From positions 278,544,868 through 278,608,867 of the forward strand of contig CM060950.1 in the NCBI GenBank assembly GCA_030765055.1: a DNA stretch of 64,000 bases, given 5' to 3'. The translations under genes and the position numbers were made by a program. Numbering within the stretch: the first letter of the stretch is position 1; each line of letters starts with the position of its first letter. This stretch comes from Mantis religiosa (taxonomy: Eukaryota; Arthropoda; Insecta; Mantodea; Mantidae). This document shows positions 1 to 9,770 of the stretch, one piece after another. A model generated the notes under the pieces. That model ran no database searches and was not told where the DNA came from. It was given only the letters and a program-made list of their open reading frames with translations.

Positions 1-118
1 GAGTGTTTGTCTCATAACTTTATATAAAAACTCTTAATACGGAATTACCTTAATAAAGGTATTTTAATATTATTCATAATGTGCGGTTTCGAAGTTACGA
101 AAACGAAGCCAAAAAATA

Positions 119-190
119 ACCTCCGACGGGATTCGAACCCGCAATCTTCGGATTAGGAGTCCGACGCCTTATCCATTAGGCCATGAGGGC
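119..190 (-). tRNA. tRNA-Arg(CCT)-like sequence inside a repeat
   Basis: Read on the minus strand this is a 72-nt cloverleaf-like sequence. It has an A box (GTGGCCTAATGG-like), a 7-nt anticodon loop with CCT and a good B box (GGGTTCGAATCCC). The acceptor stem has two mismatches (positions 4-69 and 7-66). It repeats at 43116, 47332 and 54349 inside the same repeat, so it may be a repeat-borne pseudogene and not a working tRNA gene. Confidence 0.5.
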
Positions 191-293
191 TTGTGCTCAT
201 TTTCGCGATATATATACTGTATCAGTGCAACTGCTGCTCTATTCAGAGGCTGAGACAGACACATAGAGACGTACACAAAGAGAGAAAGAGAGA

Positions 294-302
294 TATTAAG
301 AG
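294..302. repeat. Target-site duplication, left copy (TATTAAGAG)
   Basis: TATTAAGAG here and TATTAAGGG at 6150-6158 flank the I-clade LINE. The uninterrupted paralogue at about 43358 reads ATATTAAGCGAGATGC, which confirms the insertion point. Confidence 0.75.
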
Positions 303-328
303 TGAATGAATGAATGATTGTGATTTAG

Positions 329-356
329 GGCGCTGAACAGCGCGGTCATCAGCGCC
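329..356 (-). other. LINE 3' terminal hairpin
   Basis: GGCGCTGA at 329-336 pairs perfectly with TCAGCGCC at 349-356 around a 12-nt loop, just before the CATT tail of the LINE. A matching hairpin lies at 35068-35096 at the end of the half-LINE. In LINEs with strict 3' recognition, such a structure is what the element's reverse transcriptase binds; this role is inferred. Confidence 0.7.
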
Positions 357-494
357 TCTAAAAACTAATCATGCTAAGACTAGATTAATTGAGCCAAGTT
401 GTGTCCAGCCTAAATAATACACACACGTTTCTTACGTCAAAGCTAAAACATACTTAAAAACATTCAACGGTTAAAATGGATAAAAAGTTAAAAG

Positions 495-3400
495 CTAAAT
501 TTTAAAATTGAGAGTATAAAAGAAATTAAAAACTTTGGCCACCGCTTTTTGGTCGTCCGCCAATACCTCTAGCAAGCTGGCCGGCAGCTGGAGGGACTTA
601 CGAAGACGAGCCAGGTTAAAGCAGTTTATTAAAACATGGCGGACAGAGAGGGCATCGCCGCAAAACGGACAAACTGGAGCAGGGTCCTCCTTAAAACGAT
701 AACAATGCGTCAAAAGACAGTGGCCTATGCGCAACCGAGCCAATTACCCTTCTTCGCGACGGGAAGGATGCCAGGAGGTTACCCAACACACTGGGTCGTC
801 CATCATATAGCGGAGCTTATTTGCGCGTAGAGCGGACAACTCTGAGCACCAGGAGGACAACACGGCTCTCCGAATCCCAAAACGGAAGTCCTCCGAAGAG
901 ACGAATGGTATGCTCGCCTTTGGCTGAATGACACCCGACATTGCCGCCGAATCCGGCAGTTCATCCCCTGGTAAGCCAACGTGTCCAGGCACACCTGCAC
1001 ATACCACGCTAACACACACAAGAGGTATCTAAAACGTGGAGCGCATCCTGGGTTCGCTGTACAATGGGATGTAGCTGTGCAGCTGCCGAAGGCTCTGAAG
1101 TGCACTCAGGGAATCACTAAAAATAAAGCAGTCGCCTAACTGGTGTCATCGTACATATAAAATGGCTCGGATGATCGCATAAATTTCAGCACTAAAATTT
1201 GAGGTGCAGCTGTAGAAACCGAATATATAAGGGTTCGGTCCCACAGACAAACGCACAGCCAACACCTTCTGGGCTGTTGGAGCCATCATCATAAATTAAA
1301 ACTCGATCTTTAAAACGGGATGAAAATTCCAAAAAAAAAACCAAAAAAAAACTTGCGAATACTACTGGGAGCCAGCATTGACTTCTTGCAGCGTGTCATG
1401 CCTAGATCCACGAGGGAAAATTCACGCAGCCAAGGTGGTTACACTCTCGAAAGCGAAAGCCAGGTGGCTTTGGAAAACGAGAGGTGTTCCTCTAACGGTA
1501 GTCTACTGAGGGGCTGAAAATAGAGCGAACACGGATGCCTTGGCATGCAATGTAGACCACAGCCATAATTCCCTAATAAAACATCACAGCGGCATTGAAG
1601 AGGAGGTTCTGCAGATTCGGCGTAGAGGTTTATAACGGCGCTAGAGTGAAAAGCCCCAATGGCAGTACGTATGCCACAATTATGGACTGCGTCTAATTTT
1701 TTCATTGCAGATATACGTGCTCAAGCGTATATGATGCAAACATAGACCAAATTAGAGAGAATTAGAGTGCGGTTGTATCGCAGCAACACCGTGCGATCTG
1801 CTTCCCAGGACTTCCCACTGAGTACCCGCAGACTATTTAGGGGACGGTCACAGCTGGCCTTCAGTTTTGTTATATGCGGGGACTAGCTGATGTTTCTATC
1901 AAGCACCAAAACAAGCAATAACCTCTCATCTGCAAACGGCAGTTTATGAGGACCCAATCGGAGCGTAGGTGGCGCCCGACGTTCACGCAAATGGTGTTCT
2001 CAGCTGAGAACCGAAAACCGTTCCTTAAGCTCCAATCGCAAAGGTTGCCCAATCATTGCTGTAGAAGGCGCAACAGAAACGGTGTTCGCTGGGTGGTACA
2101 ATAGACCGCAAAGTCGTCTACGATTAAGCAGGACGAGACTCCTTGAGGAATGCATTGCGAGATGGAGTTGATAGAGTTAGAGAATAGCGTAACACTACGT
2201 ACCGAACCAAGAGGTACTCCATTCTCCTGAATAAAAGTAGTAGAAAAAACAGAGCCGACCCTTACTCGGAATGAGCGGTCATTCAGGAACTCCTGAACAA
2301 AAATTGTTAGGCGATCACGAATTAACCAGGAGTGCAAAGAGCGTAGTATTCCTACACGCCAACAGGTATCATAAGCCGTCTCTAAGTGAAAAAATATCCA
2401 GATAATTTGGCACTTCTAAATGAAGCCGTTCTTTATTTGCGTCGACAGGTACACAAGATGTTCCACTGTTGAAAGGCGTTGGCGGATACCGCATTGGATG
2501 TTGGTTGGAAGGTGATGTCGTTCCAGCCACCACATTAACCGTTCGTTAATCATGCGTTCCATCACCTTGCATGCGCAACTTGTGAGAAAAATAGGACGGT
2601 AACTGGAAGAGAGATGCCGATGCTCTCCGGGTTTCAATATGGGTATTTTGGTGGCTTCTCGCCACAGTTCGGGGAAACTACCTTCCACCCAGATCCGATT
2701 ATAGACCTCCAACAGGAAGGTCTTGCCCTCAGGAGAGAGCTGTTGCAGCATTTGCATGTTGATTCCGTCCGGGCCTGGTGCAGATAGTTCCGAAGCTGAA
2801 AGAGCGTGTTCCAACTCTGCCATGGTGAAGAGGTGGTTGTAATCTTCACAATTTCTAGAATGAAAGCAGAGACCTTGGGCTTTGACCTGAGCCTTAATGG
2901 AGAGGAATTCAGACGCGTAACTATCCGAGCTGGACACTTGAGCGAAAGCACTGCCAAAGGTGTTAGCCACATCGAACGGATCAACAACGACTCCTGCACG
3001 TGTCTTCATACCTGCAATCGACTGTCGGACGGATTTCTGGCCACGCGCCTTAGCTTATTCAATACAACAGAGGAGTAAGTATGACGATTAAAAGAATATA
3101 TAAAGGTATTCCACGATGACTTTTTGCTGTCCCTAATTACTTGCCTACAACTTGCACGCATTTTACTGTAGGCAATCAGGTTATCCAAGGTAGGGTGTTC
3201 TTGGAAAACCCGCAGAGCGCACCTACGGGCACGAACAGCGTTCCGGCATTCAGGCGTCCACCACGGAACAGGAGCTCATTGGGTGCAGTAGTAGAGCGGG
3301 GAATAGCCTGCTCGGCTGCCGAATGAATCTGCTCGGTGAGGTGTCGCACCAAGTCATTCACAGACTTGTGCTCGTAACTAAGAACAGCCAACTGGATGTA

Positions 3401-4105
3401 TAGAGAACAGTTGGCATGATCGAAGCGCCAGGTTGGCCCACGGGTGCAGGGTACGTCTGTTGCCCGGAGAGTAACGAGATATGGAAAGTGATCGGTGGAG
3501 TGCACGTCAGAGATGACATTACATTGTAAAGAGACTGCTAGCTCTGGTGAGCAAACTGCCAAATCAAGGTGGGACATGTTGTGGAGTGCATCGGAAAGAA
3601 ACGTTGGTTCTCTGGTGTTCAGGAGAACCAGGTTACTGCTGTCCAAATGTTTCACGATGACTTGACCTCTGGCACAAGATTTGCTGGAACACCAGAGAGG
3701 GTGGTGTGCGCTAAAGTATCCTGCCACCAGAAAACTTGTGGGCAACTGCAAAATCAGATCTTGTAGCTCGGTGAGTGAGAGTTCCTCAGAAGGTGTGGCA
3801 TACATAAAACAAAGGGTGAACTCTAACAGCGGCAGGGTAATATGGACAGCAAATGACTGAATGTTTGTAGAAGTAAGGCATCGAAATATATCTCTGACTA
3901 GCACTAACGTGCCTCCGTGCACTGTAATACCCTCATCTGGTTCATCGCACCGTATAGAGGTATTCCGTGAGGTGTTACAGGAGGCCGCGGGACGGAGCTT
4001 ACTCCACTGTAAGCATACAGCCAAAGGTTTTCTGCTTATGGAGGAACAGATGAAGCTGCGAGCGATGCGTTCGGAATCTCCGGATGTTCCAATATAGGAT
4101 AGCCG
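495..4105 (-). pseudogene. LINE ORF2: endonuclease, reverse transcriptase, RNase H (broken)
   Basis: In reading order, the endonuclease starts near 4105 with the WNIRRFRTHRSQL motif. It continues through 3176-4024, with GGTLVLVRDIF, a GDFNAHH-like motif now reading GYFSAHHPLW, and SDVHSTDHF. The reverse transcriptase spans about 3010 to 1870, with SAPGPDGI, SSYRPIFLTSC and an active-site box now reading VDDF (2053-2337). RNase H covers about 1340-1050: YDDGS, NFSAEIYAI and FSDSLSALQSL are all visible but in different frames. The tail at 495-743 has a CPFCGDALSVRHVLINC zinc motif. The protein is split over at least seven frames. The endonuclease Asp to Tyr change and the frameshifts make it inactive. 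It would have nicked target DNA and copied the element's RNA. Confidence 0.85.
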
Positions 4106-4265
4106 TTGTGGTAGTGGAATAAGATATTATTAGCTAAGACAGATTAAGATGATTTCGGTGGTGGCCGAATCAGTTTACCTCTCTTCTTCGGAGTTAGGCT
4201 AACACCTGGTATATCCTGTTAATCCTGCCCGTTTTAACAACCATTCTGGCAGTGTGATCAGCATC

Positions 4266-5644
4266 CTACTGCTCCATTTCCTTTACGGAAGAGGCCCCTT
4301 TCCCCACAGAGAACTTGGGTTCCAGAACTTCGAACCGATTGGAGACTGAGACCGACGAAGATAAAAACTCTCGGTCCGTTTCCTCACCAGAAGACTCAGA
4401 AGAAGAACTTCGAGATTCCTTCTTACTTTTCTTTTGCCTGGTCGTGCCACCCATCTCCTTGACGAAATCTGATCTCTGATAGCTGGCCTTGAACTTTAGG
4501 GGCGGTGCATCGTAAACGACAGGTTTGTTATTCTTTTTGGTTGTGGCAGATACTTTTGATGGCGATACTACTGACTTCTTCGGCGATGCGAGTGAGGTTG
4601 GTGCAGACGGAGATGGCTTTTACAGCTTCGGAGCTGATGTGGCAGTGATAATTCTGTCGGATATGGTGGCCTCAAAATCGCTGGTTTGGGTTGCGATTTC
4701 TTTTTTCGGTAACGGCTTAGCTGCTATTGAGCTGCATGTACCGGACCTCGGTACGCGCGGTTGTCGAGTACGTAGAAGTTTCCGGGCTTCAAAGAAGGAT
4801 ATCTTCTCCTCAAAGTGGCTCTCCTGTATCGCCTTTTCCTCCAGGAAGCGTGGGCAGTCTCTGTAGCTGGAGGGATGTTCACCAGCGCAGTTAACACATT
4901 TTACGTGGGTGTGCAGGCATCTTCGTGTTTTGGCAAGCCATACTCCACGCATATGGGCACACAAGTACAGAAATTTCTCGTATGGGCGAAACTTTGTCAA
5001 TTCAAGCACTGCAGTGGGCTAGGTATATAGGGCCTAACTTCAATGGTCTCATACCCTGCCCTGAGTCTTTTCGGGAGGTCTACCTGATCAAAGGTTAGGA
5101 ACAGGGTACGGGTGGGCACCAGTTCCCCACGCTCCCGTCGCTGCACGCGATATATATCAGTTACACCATGCTCTCGTAGGTTCTCCTTGATCTGCTCATT
5201 GGACACACCGTCCAATGCACGGGTGGTGACAACTCCGCGTGAGGATTTCAGAGTCTTGTGCAATGCAACGGTGACCGGATAGCAGCCCAACAACGTAGCC
5301 TTCAATATCGTCGCCCCTGGGAAACAGAGTGCGCTTCCACAAGGAGCGTGCCGTTTCATGAGTGAGTACAGGATTTAACCGGAACAGCTTTCTTGTCCAG
5401 ATCCTTTTGTATGATAAGAGGGTTCAGTGACAAAGTTCTTGACATCTTCAGTTCTGGTAAATACTAAGTAGCGAGGACCACAGGGCTCGACTACTTCTTT
5501 TCCATGCACTTTTACAACTGTTGTAGGTTTGGATTTCGGTGCCATTGCGGTAATGTCCTCCACCACTGCAAACGTCTCCGATGACGTGCTCACAACCTGG
5601 GCGCCACCCTGGCTTAGGTGAGTCCTGGCCTGGACCTTGCTCAC
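4266..5644 (-). pseudogene. LINE ORF1: gag-like RNA-binding protein (broken)
   Basis: There are four consecutive blocks in different frames. Block 5375-5644 is the N-terminus, with PRYLVFTRTEDVKNF. Block 4997-5359 has SNEQIKENLREHGVTDIYRV followed by ERGELVPTRTLFLTF. Block 4620-5009 has the zinc-knuckle region, of which CVNCAGEHPSSYRDCPRF remains. Block 4266-4454 is a Ser/Lys-rich C-terminus. The first two blocks align with ORF1 of the half-LINE at 33283-34197, so the two elements are relatives. ORF1 proteins of this kind coat the element's RNA. Several frameshifts make this copy a pseudogene. Confidence 0.8.
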
Positions 5645-6149
5645 CTTAGGGTCACACCTCCCAGTGTAAAGAGGGTGGGACCAAATAGCCTTCAGGAGTG
5701 TAATAGCTCAAGCAATGGCCCCTCCCCGGGACTGACCTTTATCAGCGGATCCGAACACAGTCCTACATGGTAACAGGGGGCTGGGAATTACGCGTTACCC
5801 AGTCACCCCTTGCGCTTCCCACTCCAACCACCCACGCTATGTTAACCGTCAGATATGTGTTCAGAGAGGGAAAAGAGTAACAAAACATAATTGTGGTCAA
5901 ACACCGAAGTGGACCATGGTTTGGGCGTTTGAAGTGACACTCTCACCTCGTAGAAGAACCCAGACGAGAAATCACACCATAGCCTCTTCTGCCAGTTTTC
6001 GGGGTTACTGATGGGCTTTCTCGACAGCCGTAGCGGTCCTGGGGTACACGAAGTCCCCACCGTACATCACCCCATCGGTCGGTCCCCTACTTCCTGTTGC
6101 TCATCCCTCGGGACGAGTACCGCAGAGGTTGGATTTTGAGGGGCAGAGG
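5645..6149 (-). other. LINE 5' untranslated region
   Basis: This GC-richer sequence between ORF1 and the 5' target-site duplication has no ORF of note. Part of it (a GGGTTCTTCT...GAGGTGAG stretch near 5940-5965, minus) is shared with the half-LINE at 33145-33175. That supports a common 5' UTR, where an internal promoter would be expected. Confidence 0.55.
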
Positions 6150-6158
6150 TATTAAGGG
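6150..6158. repeat. Target-site duplication, right copy (TATTAAGGG)
   Basis: Partner of 294-302. The host repeat resumes immediately with an ATGCATATAAA-like sequence, as in 43370 and 54590. Confidence 0.75.
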
Positions 6159-6601
6159 ACATGCATATAAATTTGCCTTTTCTCATCTTATACAATGCAC
6201 CTTGCCCTGTAGAATAGCAATATATAAAAGGAGTCAGCTGTATACGGAATTATAACTATACAAATTTATCAGCATTCATTGTTGAAATTAATATTCAGCT
6301 TTTATTTATGGGTTCACTATTATTTAGGTGATTCTCAGCAACCCATTTTATATTGGCCGTGGAGGACTTCTTAATTTTGATCAAAAGCGATCTGAAGCTT
6401 GAGGTTATTTTACGAACCTCAAATAAACGACGATTGGCCACTGATAATTCCTAATCAACGGAAACCCTGCCAAAGATTTTGACATAAAAAATACGCCTTC
6501 ACGCTGGTTTAAACCTTCAATCTCGAGAAAGTAATGCATGGCGTGTTACTGATACAGTTTGTGTGTTTTACAGTGATATATAACCTATATCCGTAATTAT
6601 C

Positions 6602-6607
<6 letters not shown>

Positions 6608-6658
<51 letters not shown>
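6608..6658. repeat. (AT)n microsatellite
   Basis: About 25 uninterrupted AT repeats. The paralogue at 55030 has only a short TATAT run, so this tract expanded after the duplication. Confidence 0.95.
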
Positions 6659-6661
<3 letters not shown>

Positions 6662-7278
6662 AGTGCGATAGCATTAATCGAGAAAATTAATTTTGTGATT
6701 TTATGGGTAAATTTTTATTAATGTGGTTCTCAGCGGTACAGTGCACACTGGACGTGAAAATCTCTTTCATTTTGGACGTGTCCCCTTTATCAGGCTTGAG
6801 GATCTTTTACATGAGATAAATCTATGACACTTGACCACCTGGATCATTTCGCTTTCAAAGAACAATATTCGCTTGCACCTACAGTAGCATTAGCAATAAG
6901 ATGTATGCTGTAACCGTTCGCATCGACCAACATGAACTAGGTGGGATGGTAAGCGTTGGTTAACATTGTTTATACATGAGTAGAGAAAGTAATGGGAGTA
7001 CAACACATCAGATAACCTCTCTAGTAAGATTTTGTGTATGTGTTATATTTTAGTAGTTACGAAAACGTAATGCAGAATTTAAAGACTTTCAGAGGAGATT
7101 TTCAGAAAATGCCAGACTTTATTTGGCATAAATATATCTTTTATGTATTGAAATTTTCTTACAATCATTGGAACTATCTGATTGTTTGGAACTATGTGAT
7201 AGATAAATTATGAGTACACAAACTACGGGGATTTTATTTAAGTATGCAATTTCCATCAAATTATTGTGTGTTGTGTGT

Positions 7279-7326
7279 TCTGTGTGTGTGTGTGTGTGTG
7301 TGTGTTTGTGTGTGTGCGTGTGTGTG
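7279..7326. repeat. (TG)n microsatellite
   Basis: A TG-rich run with a few interruptions. The equivalent position in the other copies is a short TG run (44410, 48625) or a G run (55673). Confidence 0.85.
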
Positions 7327-7329
7327 GTG

Positions 7330-7700
7330 AACAAACTAATTTCTGAGACATTATTTGTTTCTGATTTAAGTTAACAAATACTTGAGCTTTCTGAAACCCC
7401 ACAAGGGAATAAAAACTCAAAGTTTCTACAAATTACACAACACCCTAAAGCAATTCGAAAACTACCAAGAAAATCACCTTTTGCCAACTTTCGTCTCATA
7501 ACTGAACATGGCGATCTGAATAACCATTTTTATAGGATTGGACTATCGAACTCACCATACTGCCTACTATGTACCAGAGAATAAATTATGAATATGGAGC
7601 ATCTAGAATCATGACAGGCTTAAAGACATGCCCTGACGTCACCAAATACTGGGAGACTAGAAGGTGACAGGCTTGGTTGTATACTCCTGAGCATTGGACA
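7330..7700 (+). pseudogene. LINE ORF2 C-terminal tail, degraded copy
   Basis: The same sequence is in frame at 55664-56062. Here the frame is broken by stops. The remnants of the HDNLNNHIYRI and CLLC-type zinc motif can be followed through 7500-7640. Related copies lie at 44440-44815 and 48650-49015. Confidence 0.55.
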
Positions 7701-7727
7701 CAGACATACATACACATATACAACTGT

Positions 7728-7814
7728 GACTTTGTGCATTCGTAGAACTGAAAGTCCAATTTGTCGAAATACCCATATTCTTTATTTGCGTAGAAACACA
7801 CTTCGTTGCTGCAG
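7728..7814 (-). repeat. Outer edge of the Gyp-C 3' LTR, detached by Gypsy-1
   Basis: 7728-7814 matches 56094-56180, and 16169 onward matches the continuation at 56181. So Gypsy-1 inserted inside this LTR. A CTTTATT box (AATAAAG on the minus strand) marks the polyadenylation region. Confidence 0.65.
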
Positions 7815-8723
7815 AAGTTATAGCCTATTCCTCCCCCAGCTGGGTCTGCTGATACTCTGTCTCGGGTATCAGCCACTCTGGATGTGACCTTAGCAGCCTG
7901 GATCCCGGTGATCTGGTCGCCTAGTAGATTGCTCTATGAGTTGACTATTCTTTGCCCTGGCTAGTTATTAGAGCTGAGACCACGCTATCTAAAGGGTATG
8001 CGTGAGAGAGGTTGACGAAATAAAAACAACACAGTTCATAGTATCAGCTTTACTATTCAGTTCGTTTCGTGCTTACAGTTCACCAGGAGTTGCCGCCGCG
8101 TTCAGATCGAATTACTCTAGATTTCCACTATCACGTTAAAACTATACTGAATTGCTGAAATCTATCGCGATGGAATAAATTACTAACACTGTTTTGAAAG
8201 TATACTTCGCCGCTTAATTCACTTCTCGGCGCAATCCGACGTTTGTGTCCCCGGCAGGCAAAACACGTCTACACGGTATCACGTCTCAGCCTAGAAGACC
8301 GACGCTAAAACCTAATATTCCTTACCAAAACAGATATAGCCTCGCCTCCAGCTGGATTTCTCTGAAAAACTCTAGTTAGCGAGCTACAACCACGCGGACA
8401 TTTCCCCGAAATACTGGTTTGGGCCAGGTTTGGACCGGTCTACTAATGACCCAGGTAGCGACCCTCCCGTGACCACAGCCTTTCGACGGAACATTTTCAT
8501 CCATATAGACCAGCAACTATTTTACATAGCTCTGGGTTAAAATACTTATTCGAATTATAGTAATTGAATTTAAATGCTGTTGCTTCGTTTCATGAACTTA
8601 TCCATCTGTACTATTCATTATCTTAAATTCTTTCACCTTACTTGCTCATCATAATTTAATTATCATTTTATTCATTGTTAAAATCGTATTCAATCATACG
8701 GCTGATAAATACGGCATCAAACT
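7815..8723 (-). repeat. Gypsy-1 3' LTR
   Basis: 909 bp, aligning along its length with 15212-16168. A 48-bp segment present at about 15620-15668 is missing here. The termini read AGTT...CAAACT on the plus strand; the outer end is slightly degraded. Confidence 0.9.
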
Positions 8724-8733
8724 GCCCCCGTTT
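8724..8733 (-). other. Gypsy-1 polypurine tract
   Basis: On the minus strand AACGGGGGCA directly precedes the LTR start, which is where the primer for plus-strand DNA synthesis is expected. Confidence 0.65.
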
Positions 8734-9397
8734 CATTATTTAATTATCCCATAATTTAAGAATGGAACGTCCTTGCCCGAATAACATTACTATTATTATC
8801 AACAACTCTACACGTCGGCAACTCTGGTTCACTTTACAATTTTCTTTGCATTTCAGCTGCGTTACATACAATCATAGTGACAAAATTTATAATACTATTA
8901 CATAATTTCTTTTTGTTTTCAACACGTCACATTATAAACATCTGAAATAATCCAATACAGATTAGTTTACCATACGCTATATACACTCCACTTCTGAAAG
9001 TTTTACATTTTCTTGCGTCATACAACGAACGTTTACATCGTATTAGTTATGAACTACGTAAAACTTAAGCTAGTTTACAAAATCTGTTTGTCTTCTGATT
9101 CTATATAAAGGTGTAATTTGCCAAAAGTCCTTGCACCTTCTTGGATTTGTAAATTGTTTTGGTACTCAGTTTTGTTGCTTTGAGTTGGTTATTTTCATAG
9201 GATTCACTGCACTTCCACTTCACTTTAAAGTCTTAAAAGTACTTATCACCACAAGTTTTTTTTTCACAATTTCGATATTTTGTGATTGGAGACCATTAAG
9301 ATTATATATATTTGTTCGTCTGAATTCATTTTCATTAATTGAGTTGTATACATTTTCATCTATACCCTATCCTATATGCCTCTGCATGATTATTTGT
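8734..9397 (-). other. Gypsy-1 non-coding region between pol and 3' LTR
   Basis: AT-rich DNA with no minus-strand frame of note. I see no envelope-like ORF. An open frame on the opposite strand at 9131-9523 is an artefact of AT-rich composition and pol antisense. Confidence 0.5.
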
Positions 9398-9770
9398 TTA
9401 TGTCCGGTACGGACGGAGAAGTTGTTTGTGCCACCTACCCATGAGTTTTCTATTTACCGCATCTACTATTTCAAATGTATGTTCCCCAAATTTTTGAATA
9501 ATTTCCCCAGGACCTTTATATAGTAACTCCATGCGCTTGTTTCTGTTCTTCAAGGCGCAGGACAACTTGTGATCTTTAATTAATACTAGATCACCTATAT
9601 CTGGGTTCCATTTGTGCCTTCTTCGTTTTCTCTTCGATTTCCTCTTTTCGGCCTTCTCCTTTATTCTGTCGAAAGCTAATTTAGCTCTTTGTTCTTCACT
9701 TAGGGTTTCATATTCAATACTTACTTTTTTTTCAATTTCCTTAAAGATGTTACGGGTGCAAATTCTGTAG
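9398..9770 (-). pseudogene. Gypsy-1 integrase C-terminus, out of frame
   Basis: After the stop at 9771 the protein continues in other frames, first VTTEFAPV, then a long basic stretch ending at a TAA at 9398-9400. It contains GDLVLIKD, LLYKGPGEI and GRWHKQLLRPYR. These match the GPY/F-type C-terminal domain of the Gypsy-2 integrase (GDLVLIRN, SFKGPYKV, GRFHKELLKKY). Two small frameshifts near 9735-9770 separate it from the main frame. This domain binds DNA and helps choose the target. Confidence 0.75.

Larger units (their letters stand above)
1..302. repeat. Left edge of the tRNA-module repeat array, cut by a LINE insertion
   Basis: This stretch matches 54235-54580, 43005-43355, 47215-47555 and 31553-31855. 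It carries the AT-rich module start, a tRNA-Arg-like sequence in reverse orientation and a short GA-rich run. The array stops at the LINE insertion point and resumes at 6150. Confidence 0.8.
303..6149 (-). mobile_element. I-clade LINE (non-LTR retrotransposon), near full length, decayed
   Basis: The element is about 5.85 kb on the minus strand. It has a 5' UTR, an ORF1 (gag-like, zinc-knuckle region), an ORF2 (AP endonuclease, reverse transcriptase, RNase H, terminal zinc motif), a 3' hairpin and a CATT-repeat tail at 303-318. A 9-bp target-site duplication with one difference flanks it. RNase H after the RT places it in the I/Jockey assemblage, most like the I clade; this is family knowledge. 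Both ORFs carry several frameshifts and stops, so it is not autonomous now. The insertion splits the module array between a GA-rich run and its continuation, and the paralogous copy at 54.5 kb lacks it. Confidence 0.85.
6159..7330. repeat. Continuation of the module array (beta modules)
   Basis: This matches 54580-55670, 43380-44440 and 47560-48650. Module anchors of the type taCGGAATTATaactatac lie near 6245 and 6587. It holds no coding sequence. An (AT)n tract interrupts the second module, and a (TG)n tract lies near the right end. Confidence 0.75.

Noticed and set aside
8734..9523. Possible envelope gene between Gypsy-1 pol and the 3' LTR
   Set aside because: The only open frame here (9131-9523) is on the opposite strand, overlaps the pol end in antisense and shows no signal peptide or cleavage motif pattern. 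No minus-strand frame is present.
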